A stretch of 64,000 nt of DNA from Verrucomicrobiales bacterium. GTDB taxonomy: Bacteria > Verrucomicrobiota > Verrucomicrobiia > Verrucomicrobiales > DEV007. Of the stretch, positions 17,402 through 24,955 are shown in pieces. Made by a program: the position numbers and the translations under genes. The DNA lies in assembly GCA_029213195.1 (NCBI GenBank), contig JARGNI010000003.1, positions 160,216 through 224,215 on the forward strand. Reading direction: 5' to 3'. The notes beneath the pieces were generated by a model, which saw only the letters and a list, made by a program, of their open reading frames with translations, made no database searches and was not told the origin of the DNA. Numbering within the stretch: the first letter of the stretch is position 1; each line of letters opens with the position of its first letter.

Positions 17402-18235
17402 ATGAAAGGATTCAGGCTACAACTCGTCCTCTTGCTGCTGTCGGCTCTCGTGCTGACGGCTTGCCAGGTACCGAGTTCGGTCACCGTGGAATCTTCCTCG
17501 TCTCCCTTTCCCAAGGAGACACTCCCCGAGCCCTTCCGTCCACTCATCGTCGGTCTCGATGCGCCGACCTGGGACAACCAGGAGAAGACGATCAACTACT
17601 TCGGGTGGGATCGAAAAATCGACAACACCTACACCCGGATCAAGACCAGCGAGAAAGTGATCGCGATCACTTTCGACGATGGCCCTCACGGACAGAACAC
17701 TCCGCGGCTTCTCGACATGCTCAAGAAGCGGAATATCAAGGCGACCTTCTACGTGGTCGGAAACATGGTGACCTACAACCCGCAGATCCTTCGCCGCATG
17801 ATCGCAGAAGGACACGAAATCGGAAATCACACCGTCAGCCACGGAAACCTCGCCCGCATGAGCAATTCGGCGCTGCGAACGGAGTTGCAGAAAGCCCACG
17901 ATCAGATTTTGAAAGAAACCGGTATCGAACCGCGCACGATGCGCCCCCCTGGAGGAGCGATCACCCGGGATCAGAAGCAATTCATGCTGGAGGAATTCGG
18001 CTATCCGACCATCCTCTGGTCGGTTGATCCGATGGACTGGAAAAAGCCCGGCCCCTCCGTCGTGACCCGCCGTCTTCTCGACGGCGCAGCCCCGGGTGGC
18101 ATTCTCCTCGTGCACGACCTTCACAAGGCGACCGTGGATGCAATGCCGGCCACCCTCGATGGGCTGCTCGCCCAGGGATATCGTTTCGTCACCGTGACCG
18201 AACTCATCGCGATGGATGAGAGTGGGCAGGAGTAA
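17402..18235 (+). CDS. Polysaccharide deacetylase (NodB homology), lipoprotein
   Basis: A carbohydrate esterase family 4 protein that removes N- or O-acetyl groups from polysaccharide. The signal ends in a good lipobox, LVLTAC, with acylated Cys21 (start MKGFRLQL at 17402; an ATG at 17378 would add 8 residues). NodB motifs are all present: ITFDDGPHG (metal Asp pair), HEIGNHTVSH (metal His pair), RPPGGA, SVDPMDWKKPG and ILLVHDLH. It is therefore likely to be active at the envelope on cell-wall or foreign glycans. It is divergent from the propeller gene and convergent with ptxE. Confidence 0.9.
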   Translation: MKGFRLQLVLLLLSALVLTACQVPSSVTVESSSSPFPKETLPEPFRPLIVGLDAPTWDNQEKTINYFGWDRKIDNTYTRIKTSEKVIAITFDDGPHGQNTPRLLDMLKKRNIKATFYVVGNMVTYNPQILRRMIAEGHEIGNHTVSHGNLARMSNSALRTELQKAHDQILKETGIEPRTMRPPGGAITRDQKQFMLEEFGYPTILWSVDPMDWKKPGPSVVTRRLLDGAAPGGILLVHDLHKATVDAMPATLDGLLAQGYRFVTVTELIAMDESGQE

Positions 18236-18246
18236 GGGATCGCTCG

Positions 18247-19113
18247 TCAGATTTTCATGGCGTATTCGCAGAACTTGCGAGCACAGCTCGTTTCCGGCAA
18301 ATTGCTGGAGGTAATCAACTGAAGCCGTTTCTTTAATTTTATTCCTCGGAGATTCACCTGATAGAGCGACCCTGCTTCCAGTTCCTCTTTCACAGCGGAA
18401 CGCAACACCAAAGACACGCCAAGCCCTGCCTTGACGCCTTCCTTGACCACCTCAGTGGAACCAAGCACCTGTGTGACCTTCAGCTTTCCTGCGATGGACC
18501 CGAAGCCCTCACTGATGACTCGACCCGTCCCCGTACCGGATTCTCCGCCAAGAAGATTCTCTTCCTCAAGCAGATCTGCCTGAACGAGCCTGCGACCGGC
18601 CCACCGGTGTCCTGGGCCAACGATAAGAACAAGAGGTTCTTCACGCCAGATTTCGTTGTGGAACCTTCGACTTTCGGGATCCGCCTCATTCCACCATTCC
18701 ATTGCAGCTACGTCAATTTCACCCTGTTGCAGCTTCTCAGCGACTTCGGGATTGGAAGCGATCGTCAGTTTCCCCTTAATCTCACTCTCATTCATGAATT
18801 GGGCAAAGATCGGCTGAATGAGGTAGGTACCTACGTTGGACGATGCTCCCACTCGCAATTCATCGGAATGCAGGCTGAGACGGGCTCGCTCGGCGATTTC
18901 AATCAAGGTGCGGGCATGACGAACAAAGGCGACCGCACGATGGGTCGGAACGCAAACTGTCCCCCTCTCGATGAGACAGACCTCGAGTGATTGTTCCAAC
19001 TTGCGAACATGCTGTGAAACCGCTGGCTGGGATATGCCCAGTTCCCTGGAGGCAGCTCCAAAACTCCCGGTATCGACAACGGCGAGAAAGCTCTTGAGCT
19101 GGGATAGATTCAT
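18247..19113 (-). CDS. ptxE: LysR-type regulator of the phosphite operon (PtxE-like)
   Basis: A 288-residue LysR-family protein. The HTH is at about residues 18-65 (FGAASRELGISQPAVSQHVR), with a periplasmic-binding-like effector domain behind it. Its ATG overlaps the ptxD stop by 4 bp (ATGA), so it is translated with the ptx operon. In Pseudomonas stutzeri WM88 the ptx operon ends with a LysR gene, ptxE, in the same place. The name rests on position and family; the effector is unknown. It probably acts at the ptxA promoter region (22738-22823). Confidence 0.8.
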   Translation of the reverse strand: MNLSQLKSFLAVVDTGSFGAASRELGISQPAVSQHVRKLEQSLEVCLIERGTVCVPTHRAVAFVRHARTLIEIAERARLSLHSDELRVGASSNVGTYLIQPIFAQFMNESEIKGKLTIASNPEVAEKLQQGEIDVAAMEWWNEADPESRRFHNEIWREEPLVLIVGPGHRWAGRRLVQADLLEEENLLGGESGTGTGRVISEGFGSIAGKLKVTQVLGSTEVVKEGVKAGLGVSLVLRSAVKEELEAGSLYQVNLRGIKLKKRLQLITSSNLPETSCARKFCEYAMKI

Positions 19114-20129
19114 GAAGGGAAGGATGAAGAAAGGACTTCCGGATTCAGCGCTTGCGAAGGAACCTCACCTTTGAAAAAGGCTTCCAGCTGAGAAGCTGCC
19201 TCAAGGGTGATTGCTCTTCTAATCTCGTCCACGGCCGATCCAAGATGAGGAGTAAAGAAGGTTTGGTCCTGATTGTCCAGAAGTCGAGTCGGAATGGAGC
19301 GCGGGCGGTCTGCCAGTGCCCAGTCCTCCATTTCGAACACATCAGCGGCGTAGGCTCCCAGGTGGCCCTTCGTAAGCGAATCGGCAACCGCTTCCTCATC
19401 GACAACGGACCCCCGACAGACGTTGACTAGGATGGCACCCGGGGGCATTCGCTCAAGAAACCCGCGGTCGACGAGATGACGGGTCGCCGGAATGAGAGGA
19501 AGGAAAAGAGTGAGGATGTCAGACTCAGTCGCCACCGTTTCCAGATCGACCAGTTCGGCCCCGAGTTCAGCGGCAACGGACTCCTTGGCAGGATCTGGAT
19601 CCATCGCCAGAATACGACAGTCGAATCCGCTCAACCGTCGAGCGAAGGCCTGGCCAACCGCACCAAAACCAACCAATCCGATGGTCTTTCCGGCAAGACC
19701 CGTGCCGTAGAGCACCGGACGCCATCCCTGGAACGTTCCGCTGCGCACAAGACGATCTCCGGCGACACATTTCCGAGCCACTCCAAGCAACAGTGCCATG
19801 GCAAGCTCTGCTGTAGGTGCCGTGAGGAGATCGGGGACGTTGGTAAAAAGAACACGGTTCTCAGAGCAGGCTTCGACATCGAAGTTGTCATAGCCCTTCA
19901 GCGCACCAGCGATGATGCGAAGGCGCTCGCATTGATTGAGAAAGAGGTGATCCACCGCATCCGGCATGAAAACGAGCAACCCGTCTGCGTCACGACAATG
20001 CCGCATCAGGATTTCCCGGGGAAAGGACTCCCGCGTACGATTCGTCACCGGCTCACAAAAGGACTCGAGAAACTCAACGACCTCGCGGTGAACCCAGTGG
20101 GTCACCACAACCTTTGGTTTTCGGCTCAT
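19110..20129 (-). CDS. ptxD: Phosphite dehydrogenase
   Basis: PtxD oxidises phosphite to phosphate with NAD+. The 339-residue protein follows P. stutzeri PtxD along its length (336 aa there), with AGALKGYDNFDVEAC, CRGSVVDEEAV and AADVFEMEDWALADRPR. Residues known to matter in PtxD are all present: Met55, Lys78, Trp136, Tyr141, Arg239, Glu268, His295 and Arg304 (two or three above the P. stutzeri numbers). The Rossmann motif is GFGAVG (154-159). Asp177 lies where PtxD has Glu175, favouring NAD over NADP. The start at 20129 (MSRKPKVVVTH) gives 13 bp after ptxC; a start at 20186 would overlap ptxC and add non-homologous residues. Generic D-hydroxyacid dehydrogenases lack the FEMEDW/RADRPR block. 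Confidence 0.93.
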   Translation of the reverse strand: MSRKPKVVVTHWVHREVVEFLESFCEPVTNRTRESFPREILMRHCRDADGLLVFMPDAVDHLFLNQCERLRIIAGALKGYDNFDVEACSENRVLFTNVPDLLTAPTAELAMALLLGVARKCVAGDRLVRSGTFQGWRPVLYGTGLAGKTIGLVGFGAVGQAFARRLSGFDCRILAMDPDPAKESVAAELGAELVDLETVATESDILTLFLPLIPATRHLVDRGFLERMPPGAILVNVCRGSVVDEEAVADSLTKGHLGAYAADVFEMEDWALADRPRSIPTRLLDNQDQTFFTPHLGSAVDEIRRAITLEAASQLEAFFKGEVPSQALNPEVLSSSFPS

Positions 20130-20142
20130 AAGAAGTCTAAGC

Positions 20143-20952
20143 CTACTTGAAGCGACGCCGCAAGAGAGCTCCGGTTCCATCGACAATCATGACCATGGCG
20201 AGGATCACCAGAATGATGGCGAACATCTCGTCGTAGCGAAGAATGCGAAGAGCTCCAATAAGCTGGAATCCGATTCCACCCGCTCCCACGATCCCCAGCA
20301 AAGTTGAAGCGCGGAAGTTGTACTCCCAGCGATAAAATGCCGTGTCTGCCATCTGCGGAACGACCTGGGGAAGGTATCCATGGATGATCGTCTGGAATCG
20401 ATTCGCGCCCGTGCTTTCCACAGCTTCCACTGGCCGCGGATCGACATGCTCGATGGATTCCGCAAAGAACTTACCCACCATACCGATCGAGTGAATCCCC
20501 AGGGCGAGAGCTCCCGGCAACACACCGAAACCTACGGCTGCCACGAGAACGATTCCAAGAATCAGCTCCGGAACGGCACGGGTCAGGTTCAGGATCCCGC
20601 GGGCAACCTGATAGACGACGGGGTGCGGGGTGGTATTCTGCGCAGCAAGGAATCCGATCGGAACCGAAAAGACAATCGCGAGCGCGGTCCCCCCAATACT
20701 CATCCCGAGCGTGTCGACGAGCGGCATGATCCATTCTTTCCAGTTTGAAAAGTCCGGAGGCAGCATCTCCAGGAAAAGACTCCCCATATCGGGCATGCCT
20801 TCCCAAAGCCTGGCGAAATCGAAAAGGTCGACATACCAGCAAGCCGACACGACGACGGCGAGCACGAGTCCTACTTCGAGGTAGTTGCGGCGACGCTGCC
20901 GGACCTCTCGATCCAGCAGCGTCCCGTAGTTTGCAGGAGAAGCATTCTCCAT
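20143..20952 (-). CDS. ptxC: Phosphite ABC transporter permease
   Basis: The inner-membrane permease of the phosphite importer, PhnE family, 269 residues. There are about six hydrophobic segments, with the cytoplasmic EAA loop near RASTLLGIVGAGGIGFQLIG and the conserved TRAVPELILGIVLVAAVG segment mid-protein. It lies between ptxB (22 bp upstream) and ptxD (13 bp downstream). PhnE and PtxC cannot be told apart from sequence alone; the adjacent ptxD gives the substrate. Confidence 0.9.
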   Translation of the reverse strand: MENASPANYGTLLDREVRQRRRNYLEVGLVLAVVVSACWYVDLFDFARLWEGMPDMGSLFLEMLPPDFSNWKEWIMPLVDTLGMSIGGTALAIVFSVPIGFLAAQNTTPHPVVYQVARGILNLTRAVPELILGIVLVAAVGFGVLPGALALGIHSIGMVGKFFAESIEHVDPRPVEAVESTGANRFQTIIHGYLPQVVPQMADTAFYRWEYNFRASTLLGIVGAGGIGFQLIGALRILRYDEMFAIILVILAMVMIVDGTGALLRRRFK

Positions 20953-20974
20953 AAGTTGATGATTCCGTCCGGAA

Positions 20975-21823
20975 TTAATCCAGGATTGCCGTGAGCTTCC
21001 TCACCTTGTCGTAGTCCTCGTCCTTCGCTTCTGCAAATCCGTCTGCCTTGAGCTTTCCGAGGATATCCTCGTCCTTGAGGCTGTAGAAGGCATTGCGGAT
21101 TTTCTCCTGAAGCTCTGGATCGAGGTACCCCTGCATCGTCCACGGATAGTTGGGATACGCGGGAGATACCTCAAGAACCACAACCTTCTTCGGATCGATA
21201 GTCCCCTTCTTCACGAGAGCCTCGTAGATCGGTTGGCTCATGCCGCCGACCTGGGCATTTCCATTTTGAACTGCAAGCGCAACCGCATCATGCGATCCCA
21301 GGAACTGCTCCTCGTAGTCCTTTCCGGCCTCGAGTTTGCGGTCGAGGAGGAGGGATTTTGGAATAAGGTGACTGGAGGTAGAAGCCTGGTCACCATAGGC
21401 CATTGTCTTTCCCTTCACATCTTCAGGCTTCTTCATCCCTGCTTCTGCGTTCCCGATAAATATACTGTGATACGTTGCCGAACCGTTTTTCATCTGGGCC
21501 GCAAACGGAACGAGTTCGGGACTTTTGTCCTTCGCAAGAACGTAAGAGAGCGGACCAAAGTAGCCGAGTTCGAGACGCCCGCGACGCATGGCCTCAATCA
21601 TGGAAGAGTAGTCAGTGGTGACCACGAGCTCGACCTTCTTTCCCAGTTTCGACTCAAGATACTTCTTGAGACCATCGTTTGCCTTGATGATCGTGGACGC
21701 ATTTTCGTCGGGGAGGAGAGCAACGCGAAGGATCTCAGGATTGCTCTTTTCGTCTGCCTGGGCCGTCTGGACCAGTGTGAATGCTGCGACGAGGGCAGCG
21801 GCTACGTAATGTAGGTGCTTCAT
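20975..21823 (-). CDS. ptxB: Phosphite ABC transporter substrate-binding protein
   Basis: A periplasmic binding protein of the PhnD/PtxB family, 282 residues, with a Sec signal MKHLHYVAAALVAAFTLVQT cleaved near AQA-DE. Typical blocks are YSSMIEAMRRGRLELGYFGP (about 76-95), VKGKTMAYGDQASTSSHLIP (about 133-152) and the FLGSHDAVALAVQNGNAQVG stretch. It captures the oxyanion for PtxAC. Phosphite versus phosphonate preference cannot be read directly, but the operon with ptxD and lack of C-P lyase genes support phosphite. Confidence 0.9.
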   Translation of the reverse strand: MKHLHYVAAALVAAFTLVQTAQADEKSNPEILRVALLPDENASTIIKANDGLKKYLESKLGKKVELVVTTDYSSMIEAMRRGRLELGYFGPLSYVLAKDKSPELVPFAAQMKNGSATYHSIFIGNAEAGMKKPEDVKGKTMAYGDQASTSSHLIPKSLLLDRKLEAGKDYEEQFLGSHDAVALAVQNGNAQVGGMSQPIYEALVKKGTIDPKKVVVLEVSPAYPNYPWTMQGYLDPELQEKIRNAFYSLKDEDILGKLKADGFAEAKDEDYDKVRKLTAILD

Positions 21824-21857
21824 TTTATTAATGTGTTTGTGGGTGGGTTAGGAAAAT

Positions 21858-22706
21858 TCAGACAGTTCGTGCTACAGGCCATTGTTCTTGCGTCGTATGA
21901 TCCGGCGTGGCTGATGGATCTTCAGCTTCTGCATCGGGGGCCTTACCTTCTCCTTCGTAGATGGAATCGATCGCGCTCTCGTCCAACTTCTCGGCAACAT
22001 CATCGAAAACGACATCCCCCTTCGCCAAGGCAATCACCCGATCACCAAACTCTCTCGCATATTCGACCTGGTGAAGACTGATCACGAGAGTGATCCCGTC
22101 GCGGCGACAAATTTCTCGAAGCAAAGTCAGGAGCTGCCGTGAGGTGGCCGGATCCAGGCTCGCTACCGGCTCATCGGCGAGAACCAAGGTGGGTTCCATT
22201 GCCAGTGCCCGAGCCACTCCCACCCGCTGTTGTTGTCCTCCGCTGAGTTGGTCGACCCGCTGGAGCGCCTTGTCGAGCATTCCGACACGATCAAGACAAT
22301 TAAGGGCCAGCTCGCGATCTTCCCGGGGCAGCGAGAAGAGCGACCGCAAAGTTCCAAAGCGCGATATGCGACCCGCCAGCACATTGGTCAATGCGGTCTG
22401 GCGACCGATCAGCTGATGCTGCTGGAAAACCATGCCTGTTCGCCGACGGTGCTGGCGAACTAGTCGCCCATTGCCGAGTTCCCCCAGTTGCGGGCAGATC
22501 ACAGCCCCGTCGGTGGGCTGAACGAGAAGATTCATGGCACGCAACAGCGTTGACTTCCCGGCTCCAGATCTCCCAAGCAGAACCGTGACCTCTCCTTTTC
22601 GAATTTCGATATCCTGCGGAAGAAGGGCTCGAACTCCACCCGGATAGGTGACTCCAACCCCTTTCAATCTCAAGACTTCAGGCTGAGAGGAGATTCCTTC
22701 ATTCAT
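21858..22706 (-). CDS. ptxA: Phosphite ABC transporter ATP-binding protein
   Basis: The ATPase of the importer, PhnC/PtxA family, 282 residues. Walker A is LLGRSGAGKST, the Q-loop is GMVFQQHQLIGR, the signature is LSGGQQQR, Walker B is LVLADEP and the switch His is in VISLHQ. The C-terminal 35 residues are acidic and Pro/Thr-rich (EAEDPSATPDH), beyond the usual family end. It is the first gene of the ptx operon; the ATG at 22706 has no Shine-Dalgarno. A TATAAT with a weak -35 and two inverted repeats lie upstream, consistent with activator-dependent control. Confidence 0.92.
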   Translation of the reverse strand: MNEGISSQPEVLRLKGVGVTYPGGVRALLPQDIEIRKGEVTVLLGRSGAGKSTLLRAMNLLVQPTDGAVICPQLGELGNGRLVRQHRRRTGMVFQQHQLIGRQTALTNVLAGRISRFGTLRSLFSLPREDRELALNCLDRVGMLDKALQRVDQLSGGQQQRVGVARALAMEPTLVLADEPVASLDPATSRQLLTLLREICRRDGITLVISLHQVEYAREFGDRVIALAKGDVVFDDVAEKLDESAIDSIYEGEGKAPDAEAEDPSATPDHTTQEQWPVARTV

Positions 22707-22737
22707 AATAATTCGTGATCGTTTTTCTGATTCGTTA

Positions 22738-22759
22738 GAGAAACATTATATATTTTCTC
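22738..22759 (-). promoter_or_regulatory. ptx promoter -10 inside a 22-bp inverted repeat
   Basis: GAGAAA (22738-22743) and TTTCTC (22754-22759) are exact inverted repeats around a 10-nt centre that contains a minus-strand consensus TATAAT (22750-22745). The hexamer at the -35 position (TCGGTG) is poor. A good -10, a bad -35 and a symmetric site suggest a regulated promoter with a 31-nt leader. Confidence 0.5.
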
Positions 22760-22788
22760 AAGAACAACACCGAACCTTGGTTAAGAAA

Positions 22789-22823
22789 TCGTGACCCGCA
22801 TCGGTGTGATTTTTTCGTCACGA
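22789..22823. promoter_or_regulatory. Second inverted repeat upstream of ptxA
   Basis: TCGTGAC (22789-22795) and GTCACGA (22817-22823) are exact 7-bp inverted repeats 22 nt apart (21 to 22 bp is two helical turns). They centre about 60 bp upstream of the ptx -10, a usual place for a LysR or PhoB activator. No Pho-box consensus is evident. Confidence 0.4.
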
Positions 22824-22992
22824 GTCGGGTTGATTCGTCCCCCTCAAGTCCACCGTTCTCTGCCAGTCCAAAACCGAACAGGACTTCAGGCCTGACCACC
22901 CGGAACAGGATAAAGCGAACACACGTCTATCAGCGGTGACGTATCACGAATTCGCTTGCTCAAAAGTTCAGGTGCCGCGAACGGAAGCAGAG

Positions 22993-24840
22993 ATGACCTC
23001 CACTCTGCTTACGGCATTCTGCCTCGGACTGATCAGTGCCTGTTCACTTCCCCTGGGCGCGCTGACATCAAAGATTTGGCGTCCGAATGACCGGGTCATC
23101 GCTTTTCTCATGGCTTTCGGGGGAGGAGCCCTGCTCGCCGCCCTGACGATCGACCTCGCGGGTCCGGCTCTCGCCAAGGGCCATTTCTACTGGCTTGCTG
23201 GAGGCTGCATCCTCGGTGGCGTGCTCTTCGTCGTGCTCGACCAGGTCGTGAACCAGCATGGCGGCTTTCTCCGAAAGGTCTCGACGACGGTTTTCTATCT
23301 TCGTCGGCAAGAGACCCGAAGGCTCCGGAAAATGATCTCGCGACTACGTCGACTGAGCCTGTTCTCTGACTTGCCAGCGGCAGATACGACCAAGGTGGTC
23401 GCGGCCCTGAAATCTCATCCCATCCGGAAAGGAGAAACCCTTTTCCGAGAGGGCGATGAAAGCGGATGCATGTTCCTCATCGAGGATGGGACGGTAGAAT
23501 TGCTGGATCCCAAGGATGGGATGAAACCCCTCCTGAAGCTGAAAAAGGAAGACTCCTTTGGTCACTATGCCTTTCTCACCAATTCCCGCCACGCTGCCGT
23601 GGCCAAAGCAATCAGTGACGGGCGGGTGCTCATCCTGCCCCGCACTTCTTTCGAACGGATTGTCACCGAGAGCGATGAAGTCCAGCATCACTTTGCCGAA
23701 TTCCTTCGCGACCCCGAAGTCACCCGCTACCTGACAGAACGCCAAGAAATGGTAGCTCCAGACGTCGAAACATGGCGAGAGAAAGCCATCACTTCGGTGC
23801 TCGAAGGTCGACGCCCCCCCATTCCCACGGGAGAAGCGCCGGAGGAACCCGACCTCCGCGAGGTGCTGGAACAGGTCAGCCGGATTCCCATTTTTCACGG
23901 CCTCCCCGACGAAGACATCGAGTTTCTCGCCAACTGCTGCTTCAGCAAAAGCCACGCCCGAGGGCATACGTTTTTTCATAGGGGAGAACCGGCCGATCGG
24001 CTCCATATTCTCGAGGCCGGCCAGGTCGTAATGCTCGACCCCAAGGCGCCCGATCGAAGCCCTCTTCGGCTCGATGCCATCGATGAGTTTGGGGCGCTTT
24101 CTTTCCTGACCGGAGCCAAGCACTCAGTTTCTGCAGTCGCCTCCTCCGATGTCACAGTGCGTGTCCTACTTCGTCGGCACTTTGACGCGCTCATGGAACG
24201 CTCTCCCGCCTTTGCCTCCGCCGTGGAGGAATTCATTCACAAGGAAACTCTCGCCGAGTATCTGCAGAAAAAGCATCGGTTCGATACCGACAAGACCGCT
24301 CGCTGGGTTTCGCGAGCACTCGGGCGGGCCAGTGGTCGCAGCCTCCTTCCGTCCGCCTCCCGGATGACCCGGGAGATCCAGCAGCACGGGGGTGCTCCCC
24401 TCGCGATCTGGCTGGGAATTCTTCTCGATGGCATTCCTGAATCTCTTGTCATCGGTGCCAGCGTCGGGGCCAAGGGAATCGTCAGCACCTCGCTCATCGC
24501 GGGACTCTTCCTCTCCAATTTTCCCGAAGCCCTCTCCAGTTCCGTGGGGATGCGCCAGCAGGGAATGAATTTCCGCCGGATCTTCGTCATGTGGACCTCC
24601 CTGATGTTTCTCACCGGAATCGGGGCCGCCCTCGGCGTGGTGTTCTTTGCGGGTGCACCACCGGTTCTCTATTCGCTGATCGAAGGGGTCGCGGCAGGAG
24701 CCATGCTGACCATGATCGCCCAGACCATGCTACCGGAGGCCTATTTCAAGGGCGGATCGATCACTGGATTTGCCACTCTCCTGGGGTTCCTCGCGGCGAT
24801 CTTTTTCAAGACACTCGAAGGATCCGGAGGAGGGCACTGA
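22993..24840 (+). CDS. ZIP-like metal transporter with two inserted cyclic-nucleotide-binding domains
   Basis: A 615-residue fusion. Hydrophobic segments at about 1-95 form the N-terminal half of a ZIP/GufA-like carrier. Two cNMP-binding beta-roll domains follow at about 120-250 (IRKGETLFREGDESGCMFLI) and about 295-425 (FFHRGEPADRLHILEAGQVV). The carrier resumes at about 465-615, with the family TM4/TM5 signatures as LLDGIPESLVIGASVG and LSNFPEALSSSVGMRQ. Here the metal-ligand His of HxxPE is Asp or Asn in both helices, as in the NFPEA-type ZIP subgroup. The domains would place a ligand sensor on the cytoplasmic loop. The cNMP repeats do not show the full RAATxxA phosphate cassette, so cyclic nucleotide binding is unproven. 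Start 22993 is preferred to 22936, which adds a charged leader. Confidence 0.75.
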   Translation: MTSTLLTAFCLGLISACSLPLGALTSKIWRPNDRVIAFLMAFGGGALLAALTIDLAGPALAKGHFYWLAGGCILGGVLFVVLDQVVNQHGGFLRKVSTTVFYLRRQETRRLRKMISRLRRLSLFSDLPAADTTKVVAALKSHPIRKGETLFREGDESGCMFLIEDGTVELLDPKDGMKPLLKLKKEDSFGHYAFLTNSRHAAVAKAISDGRVLILPRTSFERIVTESDEVQHHFAEFLRDPEVTRYLTERQEMVAPDVETWREKAITSVLEGRRPPIPTGEAPEEPDLREVLEQVSRIPIFHGLPDEDIEFLANCCFSKSHARGHTFFHRGEPADRLHILEAGQVVMLDPKAPDRSPLRLDAIDEFGALSFLTGAKHSVSAVASSDVTVRVLLRRHFDALMERSPAFASAVEEFIHKETLAEYLQKKHRFDTDKTARWVSRALGRASGRSLLPSASRMTREIQQHGGAPLAIWLGILLDGIPESLVIGASVGAKGIVSTSLIAGLFLSNFPEALSSSVGMRQQGMNFRRIFVMWTSLMFLTGIGAALGVVFFAGAPPVLYSLIEGVAAGAMLTMIAQTMLPEAYFKGGSITGFATLLGFLAAIFFKTLEGSGGGH

Positions 24841-24955
24841 TTCGAAAGGTTTCCTGAAAAATCCCCACGGCAACTCCCTCGCATCACCCACCGAACTGCA
24901 TGATTCTTCCGTGAATTTTCCTTTTCTAATTCACCGACCTCGCTTTGGCTAAGGC

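Noticed and set aside
19110..22706. Reading the ABC genes as a phosphonate (phnCDE) importer
   Set aside because: The transporter families are shared, but the coupled dehydrogenase carries the PtxD-specific residues. No C-P lyase or phosphonatase gene is present.
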